Source: Madurella fahalii (taxonomy: Eukaryota; Ascomycota; Sordariomycetes; Sordariales). Taken from it: DNA of 64,000 nt. Below are positions 46,433 through 59,898 of the stretch, in pieces (positions within the stretch are counted from its first letter, which is position 1; each line of letters begins with the position of its first letter). The position numbers were made by a program, and so were the translations under genes. The notes under the pieces were generated by a model. The model ran no database searches, had not been told where the DNA came from, and was given only the letters and a program-made list of their open reading frames with translations. The stretch covers positions 5,084,001-5,148,000 of the forward strand of contig CM056877.1 in NCBI GenBank assembly GCA_029876055.1, read 5' to 3'.

Positions 46433-46827
46433 ATAGTAGCTCCTTAACACCTATATTAGCTGCTGTGGACCGATTAGCTAAAGGTACAATAGCTGTAATA
46501 CATGAGGTTGCTCTTCTGCGTACGGAGGTCTCAGCACTTCGAAAGACCAATGAGAGGCTTAGTAAGCGACGGAGAGCCAAAAAAATACGTGTACGGTTTA
46601 GAGAGTCACTTACTCTACAGGAGTCACAGGATCTACTAGATCAGAAGGCTATAGGTAAGCAGTTGGTCCAGGAAACGCGACAAAATGGTAGTACTGCAGG
46701 GGGGTCTCGCACGAAGATTCGGTGCTGTGGCGTATGCGGAAAGCCTGGGCATAATGCACGTATATACAAAGAGGTTGCAGAATCATCTGATTCATCTATT
46801 TCTGATTCAGTTATTGTTATTTCCTAG
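46433..46827 (+). pseudogene. 3' part of decayed pogo transposase
   Basis: Continues the frame of 32573-33843: DRLAKGTIAVIHEVALLR, a basic KRRRAKKIR stretch, the CX2CX4HX4C knuckle (CCGVCGKPGHNARIY, whose last Cys is changed to Tyr) and the Ser-rich end, stop at 46825-46827. The right TIR follows. Confidence 0.85.
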
Positions 46828-47229
46828 TATTGTAGTTATGTAATTGAAGATAGATATGGTGGGGTAGTGGAAAATGGATCGCTCGCTTGTCTGGATTGCT
46901 CGCTTATTATACACGTTAAGGATCTAGGAATTTAGGATTTCATTAGCCTGCAATTTTAGAGCGTTGATAGTATACCACTGACAACTGATACAATCGCTAC
47001 ATAGATATCACTTATGTTCTCAATATCGTTAGACTTTCCACCGTAATGTCCGATGATGGCTCTTTGAGTTAGGGAATTAGGGTCTCTTACCACCGTCTAC
47101 AGCCACTCCGCCAACCTTGGTTAGGATGATTAACCAAAGACTAATCTTCGACAAAATTTGTAATAGAAACCACGCATATTCTGATAAACTACCTTCCTAG
47201 AGTAATCGAACGTGATATCATAGTCCAAT

Positions 47230-47460
47230 TGTTACGTGGTGGGAGCCCAGATAGGCCAGACGGTCAGGATCCTAGGGGTTATGTGATCCCAGGATTCTGG
47301 AACCTTCTCTGGGCACTAGCCCATTCATGTCAATATTACCGGGCTCCCGTACTCTTTGACAGTGTAAGATTGACAATAACGAATTTGATCTTTTTAACTT
47401 TCCCACGCAACACCGATTTAGAAAAGACAAAAAATTCATAGTTTATAGTGCTAGCCAAAT
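47230..47460 (+). repeat. decayed fragment of the second LTR family
   Basis: Begins TGTTACGTGGTGGGAGCCCAG, parallel to the solo LTR at 45951; the 3' part is lost. Confidence 0.65.
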
Positions 47461-47561
47461 TAAGTTTCTCAAGAAAAGCTAATGTGTTCTAGATATAGGA
47501 ATTGCGACCAGCGGCTCTGTGACTGGTTAGGAATTGCAGAGTCTAGTCCAGAACAGCAATG

Positions 47562-47842
47562 TTGGAGATGTCAAAAGGATTATGTGCCAAAGGATCAGGA
47601 TCACAGGATCTAGTGCAGGAGTCAAACCCATGTACTCTAGTCAGCTAAAGCAGGCTGGCAGCTGACTGTGCCATTGAACAGACGTTATCCTATACGGGTA
47701 TCTCGTCTATAAAAGGAGCAAGCTCTCCAGCACAGAGAATACAGGGACAATCAACACAATCAACACAAGACACATAAAAACCCTCAACTATCATTTCCCA
47801 AGATTCAGAGGTGCCGTGTTTCCGACAGGAGATAGTCCCAGA
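47562..47842 (-). repeat. inverted fragment of the second LTR family
   Basis: The reverse complement matches about 46060-46370 of the solo LTR (including aatcttgggaaatga and tttatagacgagatac). Confidence 0.7.
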
Positions 47843-50450
47843 TTGTATCCTACCTTATTGAGCAGTAGTGTATGTACGTGACATTCTAAATAGAGCCTTA
47901 TATTTTAGGTTAGTAGAAACACCAATATGAGCAGAAAACACATTATAATTACAATCTCTGGTCTATGACTAGCACAATGACTATTCTATATTTAAAACGT
48001 TTCTCCCACATCGGACTCGAACTCCTGAGAGTAGAAAAGTCACCGAAGACAATCGTCTAGAATCAACATGGCTAGACTTTCATATTGGGGATTTAAATTC
48101 AACCAATTGACTCAATGTAGCAGATCTCATCCCTGAGTATAACTAGGAGCCATGATAATTGACAAAAGTTCCCTAACTCTCTACTGTGCTAGTAGCGTAC
48201 CCCTACGATACAAGGTGCATCTGGAAGTACTTTGAACGTAAGTTCCACAATTTAGATCCTCTGGCCACTATACAATTAAATATAGTTAGTTAGATATTAT
48301 TTGCTCGAGCCGAAGCTAAGGGGCAAGCGCTCTACGATAAGCAGTCTCACGTCCTTACAGCTACTGCGTTGTAGACGTCTTGACGCAGGTAATAGTCCTA
48401 AGCTATTGACATCAGATGCTTACTACATCAACGGTTATTTATCTTTAAATACTTACTACTCGCACAACCAGTAAAAGATGTCATATGAATAACGTTATTT
48501 ATCCTGTCAAGGATACTCTAATGCTACGAGGTTAGATCCTTTCGGGAATTCTATTTCCCAAGCTCACGCGGATATATATTGTTGCCCTGATAAGCACCAC
48601 TACAGCCATTGCTTAGAACCTATCATTTAAGCTGTACCTCATTATGATAAGCCCTAAGGTTAAGGGCATAACGTCCTGCTCTTTCCTGCTGAGCAGCCAG
48701 TGCAATCCGGTAGAGGAGTGTCACTACATGTTGATATCATGAAGACCCAGTTTATATTAGGTCTTGCCCAGAGATTTGGTATATCCAAGTTCTAGCTTTT
48801 ATACAAGGTACTTAGTTGTCTATTAGAACGTGGCCGACAAACATCCAATTGGGAGCATTGTGCGACGAGACTCGGCGGGTTTGAAAAAGCTCGGATACAC
48901 TGAGGTTGACACTCTGCGAGCCATATCTCTTCTGTAGATATACTAGTTACCCATTAAAGCGAATAATGCCGCGGAGGCTAAGTACTATTAACGATATCAA
49001 GTTGATGAAAACTAACTATATCTAGGTATCTAGTCCCCTCTAATAAGAGGCTAGGCTTAGTAAAATGAGACGGCCGAGGTAGATCCTATAGAGGATTTAG
49101 ATTATTCTACACCTTACGTAGGGTTATACAATGCCACTTCAATGCAAGGTATTGCGTTAGAAAAGAGCTTTTATAATTTCCTCGAGTATACTTAGGTCAT
49201 TAATTGATATAATTAGAAGATACTTAAGTTCGCACCTTTCTTCACACTAGAGAGAGCTCTATCTGCATTTAGTTCTTTTTATTTTGTCTTGACTACAGGA
49301 GCTGAGTACTATTGTAGCTACGTACCTATCGAGCTATATCTACCCAGCTGTTAGCGATCCTTGTTTTCCTCTCCTGTTTTAGTGGCATAATTATATGCAC
49401 ATCTCTGCAGAATCTGAACAAACTGGGGTAATAGCAGCTTCCCTTAAGAAGTTGACGGCGTGGTGTTATAGCCCTGATGCAAAGGCGGGTATTTTTGCCT
49501 GGGAACTAAGGTAACCTGATAGAGAAGTGAAGCAAAGTCTGGTTACACACTGCTCATGAGAATATCTACTGGAACCCCACGAATTCACGAATTCCTTTAC
49601 CTAATAGCAACTACTGTCACCTGGCTCCGAATGTTACATTCCCCCTTTAACACGATTAATCCGGTATCAATATCAACGTAACACCATGTTATGGGAACGA
49701 TCCCGTATCATAAAGGCCCCGATGTGGCTTGTTGGTTGGGTGGGTCAAGGTTGGGAATGCAGAGTAATGACGGTGCATCAAAGGAGCAGTGGGTTTGAGT
49801 GAAGGATTCGGCAAGGATCATGAGCAGCTACCACTCTCGAGCCGGCTTGGCTGGATGGAGAATCGTGCATTAATTTACCCCATCTGATAACTTTAATCGT
49901 AACCAACAACTTAGCAGCTTTGAGCCCGTGTTGGCCGAAGGAACGTCTCTGTTGGCTGACAAGAATAGGGATGACCATGTCGTGTAACCCCCACTGCCAT
50001 ATTAACGGATGACAACGCCGAGAATGGCACCATAGTGGCGTACAACATAGGCTAGACCCCACGGCTCGGCAATTATCGGATCATGTGGCGTATCGCCGGA
50101 ACCTTCATGAGACCATGACAGTTCCCCCGGGCCGTGAGCACCAGCAGGTGATCCGGGCCCCTCCTAGACGGTTCTGACACCATGAGCACACCTGTGGAGC
50201 GTGTCAACATGGACAGCGGTACGAATTTAGGGAGCTTAAGAAGTGAGTTAGGGAGGAGCTGGAGAGGCAGACTTCTGCTCGTATTACACGGCTCGTGACG
50301 GATACAATCTACTAATGGTTCAATCTTGAAAGACAAATGCCTTAGGGGGCTATAAAACACTACGTAGCAGGACTGGTTCAAACTGTGCCCTGAAAAGCCG
50401 CTCCAGGCAGTCTCCACCTAAATCTTAAACGGAAGGCCTAAAAGATTCCC
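47843..50450. other. AT-rich relic DNA without a callable gene
   Basis: Stops in all frames up to about 49700. A stretch at 49080-49330 is open if TAG codons are read through (YNATSMQGIALEKSFYNF), which suggests a RIP-mutated transposon or gene, but I cannot name it. The rest, up to the MFS gene end at 50451, shows nothing. Confidence 0.4.
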
Positions 50451-52209
50451 TTACGTCTCCCCACTCGAGCTTTTACCACCTTCTTTTCCCAATCCCCTCA
50501 GCTTCTCGCCCCACAGCCAAAACGCCATGGGAATAGGGCCAGCCAACGCCAACCAAATGAAACTGAGCAGACTGTTTCCCCACCTATAACCCAACCGATG
50601 GTACAGATGCGGGGCGAAGATGGGAAACGCAAAGGCCATCATATTGGAAAAGACGCGTGAAGCGGCATTCGCCGATGCGCCGTGCTCAACAAACTCGTCA
50701 AGCTGATACGCCAGCAAGCCTTGACTGAAAATGAAACTGCCAAGCGTGAAAATGCCTGCACCGAAGTCGACCATGACCCAGGAAATGCCCTGCTCGGCAG
50801 ACCAACCATACCAGAACAGACCTGCTGGTAACAATATCATCCCGGGCGCCAACCACGGAGCCCGAAACTCGGGCTTTCCTTCCTTTGTTGGCGACCGATC
50901 ACGGAGACGTCGGTACAGCCAGTCCATGATGTGCCCGCCGGCTTGCGCAGCTACGGTGGACCCGATGGATATTGCGATATAATGTAGACCGGCCGCTGAC
51001 TCGGACTCTCCATACCGGTCAATGTACAATGTCCCAAACGTAGACAACAAGAAGGCGTAAATGCCAAAGTCCAAGGCCAAAAGGATAGCAATGACCTGGA
51101 TGACTGGACGCTTTAGCAACAACCGGACTGGCCGGGCGAGATTTGCAGAAAGCCTGGTCAACAAACTGGAGCCTGCAGGACTCCAGGGTTGGACTGTCTC
51201 GGCGGCCTTGCGGTGAAGAAGGACGGGCGTATATGATTCGCGGATGAACGCGAGCCCTAGCAGGGTAACAGCCGCGTCGAAGATGCACATGATCCAAAAG
51301 ATCCATGGCCAGTCTACATGTTGGGTCACCAGGCCGCCGATGATCGGGCCTAGGGCTGGTCCGAGATAGGGAAGGAAGGAAGCGATGGCCAGCGATTTGC
51401 CGCGATCTTCTTCGCGGTACATGTCCGCCATCACGGGACCGGTAAGCTGTTCAGTTGGTCAAATGTTGATCTTGCTGGTGGCGGGATTTAAGGTTCACTA
51501 GGACTAAGGGGGCTCACCGTGATACCTGCACTGGCTCCCGCTCCAGTCATCAGGCGCCCGACGATCATCAAGGCTTTAGAGTTACCAACGGGGCATAGAG
51601 CGTTCCATAGGATATACCAGGCGTTGGCAAACAGCCAGACTTGCTTTCGCCCGTTTGTCTCCGCCCATGCGGCGATCAAGAACGGCGCAAAGGCCATGCC
51701 CAGGAAGTATGTAGAAAAGATAATTTGCGATGTTGCGGGGTCGATCTCGAGATCTCGTTGGATATTCCCTAGGGCGGCTGCAATCATACTAGCTGACATG
51801 AGAGTTATCAGCTGACCGAATGAGAATATCACTCCGATGGAAACTTTGCGGAAGGACGGCCAGTTATAGGGGTCATCTGGATCGTTGGGGCCGTCCCAAG
51901 TAGCCTGGCACGCCGAAAAGGTCAGTTCATCTGCCCAGATTTTCTCATAGACCGCTGCTTGCTGAGTCAATGGGAACTGACACCAAAGTCCTCTTTTAGT
52001 TTGTCCAGCCGAGCTCGCGCTTCTATATTCGTAGTCCCTAAATTGTTGGAGCCAACCGTCACGTCCGGGGACGCCGCTGGGTGGAACTTGGAATTGACCG
52101 CCGGGTGAACAGTATCTTTCTCTGCTATCGGTTCATGAAATCCGATCTCGTCTTCTGCTTCTCTCGGGGTGATCACAGCCAGACTGTGACTCTTCGGGGT
52201 GAAAGTCAT
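50451..52209 (-). CDS. MFS multidrug/polyamine-type exporter (DHA1)
   Basis: Three exons: 52209-51982, 51904-51518, 51446-50451; 536 residues, all in frame. The introns are 77 bp (51905-51981, GTCAGT to CCAG, with an aactgac branch-like site) and 71 bp (51447-51517, GTGAGC to ACAG). The start at 52209 has A at -3; an in-frame ATG at 52275 is possible. After a cytosolic tail, the WDGPNDPDDPYNW motif leads into twelve membrane segments. GRLMTGAGASAG and the antiporter motif C (LGPALGPIIGGLV) are typical of fungal DHA1 drug:proton antiporters such as Tpo-like carriers. It sits upstream of a bZIP regulator gene and could export a metabolite, but substrate cannot be read from sequence. Confidence 0.87.
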
Positions 52210-52275
52210 TGTAGCGGACGGCCTTAGACAATCCGGCGAGTCTTTGCGTGGCACGGATCCTAAAGTATGCAGCAT

Positions 52276-53493
52276 TGGGCGGAGCTCTAGGTCCTAGAGG
52301 GTTCTAGTCCGGCGTGTCCGATCTTTAACTGAGAAAGACTTGTCAATGGCAGAGCTGAAAGTAGTAGCGACAAGCCTTGGGGAGACGCGGGTGTAATACG
52401 AGCCTGCTAACTAACAATTGCTGTGGCGCTTGCAGCTGGGAACCAAGGCACGGGCCGAGGATTATATGAACTGGTTGCAATCGCTGTAAGGCTACTCCCG
52501 TCTCCGCCTCGATGTCGGAGCTTGGTTTGGCCGAGCGCAGACACGACACGCTGCAGCTGAAAACCGAATCTGGTTCCAGCGGCTAGGAACGTTCCTTTGT
52601 ATCATAATCATACCAAAACGGGACAGCGGCGGCCCGAGGACAATGTGAATGTGCCCAATGTAACGAGAGGCACACACGGCGAAATAAGCAAAGGGATAGT
52701 GCGTCGATATGACCGGCCGAAGAATACCTTACGTGCTCACTAGGCTCGGATGTATCCCCCATAGCGCGCATAGCGGAAGTCGGGATATTTCCCACACGCG
52801 CATCCCTTCTGGATCCAGGAACCCTGCTTGCGACGACGGGGGTCGCCCAACAGACCTGCAGCTGCAGTCTGCTTGTTGGTCGTATTACAGCCGAAGGATG
52901 CAGCCCTTGCCCTTAGCCGGCCCGGATTTGTTTCGGACCAGTTGTCCTCCCACGCTCTTCTTCCATGTCACGGGAGCGCTTACCCGGTTCATCTGCCACT
53001 TTAAGAGCTTCTCAACGGCGTGCTTATTGGAGCTGTTTGGGGCCATTTAACTCCGAGTATCTTATCAACAGCTGGGTTCATGCTGGGACAGCAACTCATG
53101 CGGCGCAGTCCGGTGGGGTTGAGTTGCACTCTCTGAACTGCCCGTGTAACCTCGTTGGCCGGGGTTCCAATGGAGCATCGTTCTGGAACAGACCAGCCTC
53201 ATCTGGTAATGTTGAGGACGCCGCTTTTCCGCATCAATGCATGCGGTAGGGGGTCTATCTGATGTCCATTTCGAACAATAGCTTGTATATGGTCATATGT
53301 AACGTATAAATAACGTTATCGAGGTACTCAGATTAGGTCACGCGTAAATCCCTGATTGTATGTTCCTTGGCGAACAGAGAACAAGAAGCCCCAAGATCTC
53401 AAATTTATACTGTGTGCTTCACTTTCTACTTCCCTTCCCCATCATCTTACCAGCCAACTGTTGCAGTCCTCAAGCAATTCTATATCGGAGTCG
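52276..53493. other. divergent intergenic between MFS and bZIP genes
   Basis: 1.2 kb with only short frames. It is likely to hold the promoters of both genes. Confidence 0.45.
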
Positions 53494-55070
53494 ATGGCGG
53501 AGTCCAGTGACCCCTTTGCCAAGGTTTACTCTGAAATGGTACTTGGGGTGCCTCCATATGGGCAACCAACTGCTGGGTCTCCCTTTGTCAACTCTCAATT
53601 CCTTACCCCGGTCCCGGGGATTATAGGAGACGTCGTTGGTAGTAGCATTGTACCGGCGATTACGGCCGAATTACAAACCAGCCTTGACCAGAAACGAACA
53701 AAGAACCGACTCGCTCAGCGAAAACACAGAAGTGGTAGGCCAAAAAATTTCAAGCCCTGATTTCATAATTAATTGCCTCGTAACTCATGTTTGAGTTTGC
53801 AGAAGTACGACAGAGGCAGCAGCAGCAACAGCAGAAGCAGCAGGCGGCCCATTCTCTTGATATGACTACCCACCTAGACGAGTTTGGCTGCGATCTAGCG
53901 GGTCGTGGATCACTGGATACAACTCTACCGGGCCTGGGCCAGAATCCCACGGAAAAAAGCTTGAACAACCATGGGACGGCTTGGCGACGAAACAGTCAAG
54001 CCGGGTACGTGTTTATCTGATAACGCCAATCGAATGACAAGCGTCTCTTGGCAACAATACTTTTATAACCCTGATCGCAGCACCCAGTGAGCGCTGCAAG
54101 ATCTATGTTACTGACAAATCATCACAAACCAGGACACTCTTCCTAGAGAAAGTCTACAATCCGACTTCTCCCATTGAATTAATCCAATCCGAGTTCCCTT
54201 TTGCCCAGATATCCCGGCAAGCACATTCGGATGCTTCCGAGTTCCCAAGCCCCGAGGAACTAATATTCTCTCCTAATCTGGTACACGCACGAAATGGAAG
54301 CGAGTCGGGCAACCTTACCAGGCTGAACGGTTCGGAAAAGGTTGACCCAAACACGTCCCTTGCATCGCCAAGGGCCGAAGCGGGCCATGCATACGCCGCA
54401 GCCACTCACGAGAGCCAAGGGCACAAGAACAAGCGAACTAGATTCTCATTTGCCGAAGCTCCCCCATTACCTCCATGCGCCAAGGAAAGTCTCGAGAACC
54501 GCATCATTCATGTACTCAACGCTGTCGAGGAGATGGGCTTTGAGAACCTCGACGCTGTTGTTACTGCTTACTACACGGCAACGTTTGCAGAAGGGTCATT
54601 GCCTCACTACGCCCAATCGACAAGCAGGAGCAGGCGGTTACGGCAGTTCCTCACCGATCTCCATGAAAGCTCCAAAAGTTGGGTCGGCCGTGAAGCGCAG
54701 GGATACCATGACGAGCGTATCGCGGCTATGGAGCAGACTTATGAAGAGGAAATGGCTCGTCTGGTTCATAGCGACACGCGAGGGACGGAAGCCGAGGTCA
54801 GAAAGCGTACCTTCATTGCTGATACGGTCGCCTAACTCTTGCAGGATGAGACAACAAGCCAACTCTTCAAAAGAGACAAGCAGTTCCTCCGAGAACAGGT
54901 AATACTACACAGAAATCCCGCTGGTCCTTCCTTATACTAACCCTATATGGCTCTAGCTACCGGAAATCTGGTCCCTACTTTCCAAAATTGCCCGCCAAGC
55001 CAACACGGCGGAGGCTGATGTTTCTCGGGCGATCTGCGTCTTCTTGTATATACTCAGGGTTTTTAAATAG
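53494..55070 (+). pseudogene. bZIP transcription factor with a late nonsense codon
   Basis: Exons 53494-53734, 53803-54004, 54133-54898, 54957-55070 (introns 68, 128 and 58 bp, GT-AG) total 441 codons in frame. The basic region KRTKNRLAQRKHR (about residues 69-81) carries the bZIP N..A...R signature. Intron 1 follows it, then EVRQRQQQQQQKQQ begins a Gln-rich zipper-like segment. A Ser/Pro-rich middle and a C-terminal helical domain (about residues 270-380, NAVEEMGFENLDAVVTAYYTATF) resemble regulators of fungal secondary metabolism. TAA at 54833-54835 stands where CAA would be expected (one C-to-T change); the frame stays open and sensible after it to 55070. The shorter product may still work because the lost tail is about 60 residues. 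Confidence 0.72.
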
Positions 55071-58000
55071 GCAGTCACTAAGTAGTACATGTTACCTAGC
55101 ATGGAAACTCCTGCGTAACGTCTCGATGTTTGAGTGCACTGGGATTCCCCCAGAAACGACTTGAGTCGCCATCCCACATTTCCTATCCATCCCCTCCTGT
55201 TTCGGCAACTATTGTCTTGCCTTCTATGATGCACGAGGCACCCAGACTGGATTGTAGAAGCTCTAAACGACAGAATATACCTTCCACAACATTATAATGC
55301 AGGACTAGAGTTGAACAAAGTGAATTAAGGTAGTAAAAGGGCAAGATACAACTGCTTGAGAAGCTTTATCACCCAACCCAAATTACCACCTTTTACCCCG
55401 GCCAACGAAGGATATCAATACCGAATTTGTACATTGCTATATCCTTTCTCAACATCTCTCAACAGTGTACTAATGAACAGCCAGAATAGCTTCCTTTCTA
55501 ATAGCCATATAATTATTGTAGTGAAGATGCTTAGGTGGAGGAGCAAGAGCAGAGTGTCGTTAGCGCTCTCCACGCGCCCAGTTTGGACGAGCTATTGCGC
55601 CTCATAGACGGATTGGCCAACCTCATGCATACTAAGGTTCTGGTCTTCGGTATTCTGGCAAGAAGTACGTCAATTACTTGCGGCTTCGCAGTCTACCCTC
55701 ACCGGCGGACTGAAAGGGTTGGCCAGCTGTTCACGAAGATTTAGAAGCTCAAGGCTCGAAACGTTGTGAGACCGAAGCACTTCCGTGCATGCGATAGAGT
55801 ACCTGTACCTGTCTGGGCAAGAAATAGACAAGGCGACCTAGTCATAGAGCTCTTGAGATTTGGAAAATGCGGAGACACCTCTATATCAACCTTAACGTGG
55901 ATGGGGTACTTGGTTTGATGTTGAGTCTAACAGGGGTTATGGACGGGCTCCCAGTGAGACGTTTATACACAACTTTTAGGGTTATGTTTACCACCTCGGG
56001 GTACTATTGAGTGAGAAACTCCAATAGATGCGGTATAGGGAGGTAAGAGTCTAGTACCACGGCTGGGTTAGCGAGGCATTATCTTCTAGTAGACTGAGAG
56101 AAACTCTTCTCTACTTGAAGAGAACATCGAAAGAATGACTAACGATGTTGGTTTGTGAAAACTGCTCACGTAGATAGAGCAGGAAAGGGACACCTATACG
56201 AATGCCGAGCATGACTATTTTTGCGCGGCCGCCGACATACAGAAGAATGTTTTTAAAGCAACCTACTACGCAAAGCGGTAATTTGTTGCATTGACTTTGG
56301 TTTCTGTGGGTTGTTTTGTTTCATTGCTAGGAATGCAATGCCCGAATCGTGAGATCGCGATTGAATGATGTAAAGACCTGTTTCTGCGGGTCCGCGTATA
56401 TTGACTGTCCGTGACTTTGGGAGAAGTGGTTTTTTGAGGTAAATAGTGGCCCCAATTGAAGAGTATGCGCAATGTTTTTGTCAAGATTGGACGAATGAGG
56501 AAGTAGTACGGAGGAACTATGACCATGCTAATTTTCCCTAGTAGGCAACTCTTGAACCTCGCCTGTCCCGGGAATGTGCTTTATGCAGGCCCAGCAACGT
56601 CCCGAGTAATATGGATATACCACTGGAGAAGTTGTTGTCGTTGGAGACGAGATACTTGTAGAAGGATTAGTGCTACGCGTGCCGAACCAGGAGCATGAGC
56701 TTTCTCGCTCTGTTCATTGCAAAGTTGGCATGGACTCACTTGGCCAAGTTGTCCCAGAGAACAAAATATGTCAAAGTCTGGAAGCCACGCAAAGAAGCAA
56801 GTAATGGAACAATTCCCAGGGGTCCCGTTCTGCTATCTGCGTCACCGAGTAATTCTGGATTTGACAACTGGCAAGGAATGTGTGGAGCGGTGTGCTTGTA
56901 GCAGCGTTCTAGAAAAAGGCAGGGAGTTGAAGGAGTAAATGTAACACGCCCGACTTTGTTATGACGATGTTAATGTGACTTCGGGGCTGGCAGCGCTTTC
57001 CATTTTGAGTAGTGTTTACATGTAGGCCTGTATGTCGTCAAATAGGAGTACAAGTATTGTTCCAGAGTGATAGGAGGCGTGCTAGGCATGTCTCAACCAG
57101 AAGGCCATTGTGTGGTCTGTTATACGGCTTTGCTAGCTGACTTCCTGCAAACAGGGGCTGGACAAATTTCTTGATAGATCTGTGGTTTCTTGATTCTTAT
57201 TTTCTCAAGAACGGTCCATATCAATCTATCAGCCTCTGCCCGAGAACGTCAAGGAACTTAAGCGGCAATATAAAGGGGTTGAGCAACTCTCTTTCGCGCC
57301 ATCAGTCCCTGATTTTCAGATAAAAAATCTTAAACATATTTGTAGTAATCTTAATCCATTCCACTTCTAATTTACTCGGCGTAACGTTCGTCCCCTTTAG
57401 CGGTATAACTTGCGTCTGATGTACTTTCAGCATCTCGTGGAGGTGCCTGACCATTTTTAGCGCCACGCTGTTCAAATGTGGTGCCGTTTCAGCCTCTACC
57501 ATCCCCACGGCTCTAAGCATCAATGCATGGGCGGTTGTGATACGTATTGGGCGAGTCAATCTTCGGACATAGTGTGTTAAAGACTTTGAAATTTGACGCA
57601 AGGCTGTTGGTGGAATCCTTATTGGAAGTGTTTCCAGCAAGCTCATTTACATACTCCAGTTTGATGGTAATTAATCATTCTTTTACGGTCATCGGCATTG
57701 AAAAATTTCACACGGCGAGAGAATTCTGCTTGCTTTGGCCAATATCAACGTGGTGTTGCTTTGGTTTGGGTCGCCACAGGAGTTCCAACTTGGTTACAAC
57801 TGTCTACAGCACCTTTGCTGAGCTACACTCATTCCTCAGCCCCAAGGGTGTAATATCGCTGGCAGGAGTATATCGAAGCCATCAAACACAATGATGCAAT
57901 TTACGGACACGTTTATATGGGTGAGGGACGACGTAAGAGGTCGAATCGCGTTGTTTTTGGACTCGCTAAATCTTTTCACCGTCGGACTCTTCGTTATATG

Positions 58001-59898
58001 TAATTCTGATGCATATTCCTTGTATTTGTCCCTAGCTATATCTTGCACTCAATCTCGAGTGAGGGATATTAGAACCTTGGATGCGACTTTCCCAAATTCC
58101 TTCTTGCTACTCCACAGCCCAAGGTACACACCATGAAGAACCTTGTCCTATACATGTCCTTATACCAGTCGGCTAAGCCTACCAGTAGCAGGAGGAACCG
58201 CTTTCGTTGAGCTGGCCTGCGGGTCCAACCCCACGACACGCGATTCAGCTAGCTGATGGTTTTCTCCCTTGTCAAAAACGCCGTTCAGTGAGTATCGTCG
58301 AGTTCTAGGTTGTCATCGTTGATACGTTAATAGTTCTCCTTTCTGAAAAGACGGAGATGGCAAGCTTGGCTGAGGAACGGACTGATGCTGTCTCGCCTAC
58401 AACATCGATATTGGTGGCCATAAACAGTGATATTGACGCCTGGGGAAATAAAATGGGACCGAATGATTGAATTTTGGCTTGGCTGGCGCTGGCGAGATGG
58501 GTGATTAAGATGTCCAAATACTCAAAAAAAAAAAAAAAAAAAAAAAAACCGGGAACAACATACCGGTGACAAGGCTTCCCTGGGTAAGAAGAGCCTTCTA
58601 CTCTTGAAGCCTTATTCATCAGCTTGGGCTAAAGGTATTCGGTTAGATGAGGTAGCTAATTTAAAGAATATCTACCCTGGCAACATCATCACTTGGTATT
58701 CTGAGCTGTATACCTGTATATATTGAATATTGTAGATCTTGGTCCCCTTCCTGTAACTCTCGTTGATATTTGAAGCCTTAGAAATAATCAAGCCCGCATA
58801 GATCTTTGAAACAAAGTCCCTGTCTCGTGATTTGACCTTAGCTACAGCGAGTTGTGGTCGTTCTTAGGGGAATCCCGCCCTCCAGGAATAAGCTCCAGAA
58901 CCTCTGCCACTCCTTACAGACTAATTATATCTTTAAGTACCTTACAAAGGCAGTTCAAGCCCACTTATACTGAGAAACGAGTTACTTGGCGCGTTCAATT
59001 CTTGGTGTGAGAGTATATCAAGCATTATTGGACAGTAACCGATAACAAGCGCACTACTAGTACCGGCGCCAAGTAAGACAGAGGTAGGTGGGTAAGACCG
59101 GAGCGTTTTAGGGGGACATGTGCACGGTAAATACCCGTCTTACCGCCTATCATTTCTCTTCCAAGAGTTCAGCTTGTTGCCGAGACTCCCTATGGGGAAG
59201 GCCCTTAGCATGCCCAGGCCTAGATACCGTCTTTGCTTCACAATAGGCATATCGGTTCCAAAAACAATATGGCAAAGTGCTGATGGCATTCGCAGGGCTC
59301 AGTCTGTTACACCGCATGTCTGCCCTGATTATCAGCTACGGTGGGTGCCATTTTGTGGCGAAAAATATTGTTCCCAAGACTCCGCTCTAGCGATCGGCGG
59401 ATGCCTTCGCTGTGAAGGCTTTGCTGACACCGTAGCTCTTTCAATGTCGAGTCGATCATTGGCTTCCTCGTCCCACACTTTCCATCCCTCCAATTGGTGT
59501 TTGGGACGCGCTAGGCCGTATCTACTAGACGAAGACACGGACCGTAGCAATTGCTCCGGGTTGTGATGCTACACAGCCTCCTCTACCTATGTCTGCTAGC
59601 TGGGGCAGCAGAACAGAAGATGTGTCGCATGAACAGCAAGGTAACGTAGCTCTCCGGGATCGTCGTGAAAAATTCCCATGATAGAGCAGCTAGCCAGGGA
59701 TTATTGCGAGGAGACGGAGGAACATAGCCAGTCAGCTTACTTGAACCTCGCAACTTTTCCCTTCTCTGATAGACTGAACTATACACATAAATAAGTAGCG
59801 GTTTTCTCTTATGATCTCTCGAGTAGAGTCATTCTCATCACACTCCAGCTATCTGTAACCTCATTAGAGCGTACAGCACTGAAATACAACCTCTCACC
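55071..59898. other. 4.8 kb without a callable gene
   Basis: Short frames on both strands (for example 57302-57646 minus and 59120-59566 plus, 114 and 148 codons) show no domain I recognise. It contains a 25-A tract at 58524-58548. Confidence 0.4.
58524..58548 (+). repeat. 25-bp poly-A tract
   Basis: Uninterrupted A25; may be the tail of a retroposed copy or simple slippage. Confidence 0.85.

Larger units (their letters stand above)
32491..46916 (+). mobile_element. older pogo-type element split by nested LTR insertions
   Basis: The left TIR starts acgtgcatgataagcg at 32491 and the right TIR ends at 46916, both next to TA (32489-32490, 46917-46918). Removing the gypsy element (33844-45937 with its repeat atatc) and the solo LTR (45951-46427 with its repeat ccatc) brings the two halves of the transposase back into register with the copy at 29858-31719. 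It is oriented opposite to that copy. Confidence 0.85.

Noticed and set aside
48001..48075. tRNA-like 3' half on the minus strand (a T-loop-like word opposite ggactcgaact)
   Set aside because: No matching 5' acceptor strand or D-arm found; at most a tRNA-derived repeat fragment.
59120..59566. 148-codon plus frame
   Set aside because: No signal, no domain, no good start context; left as unassigned.
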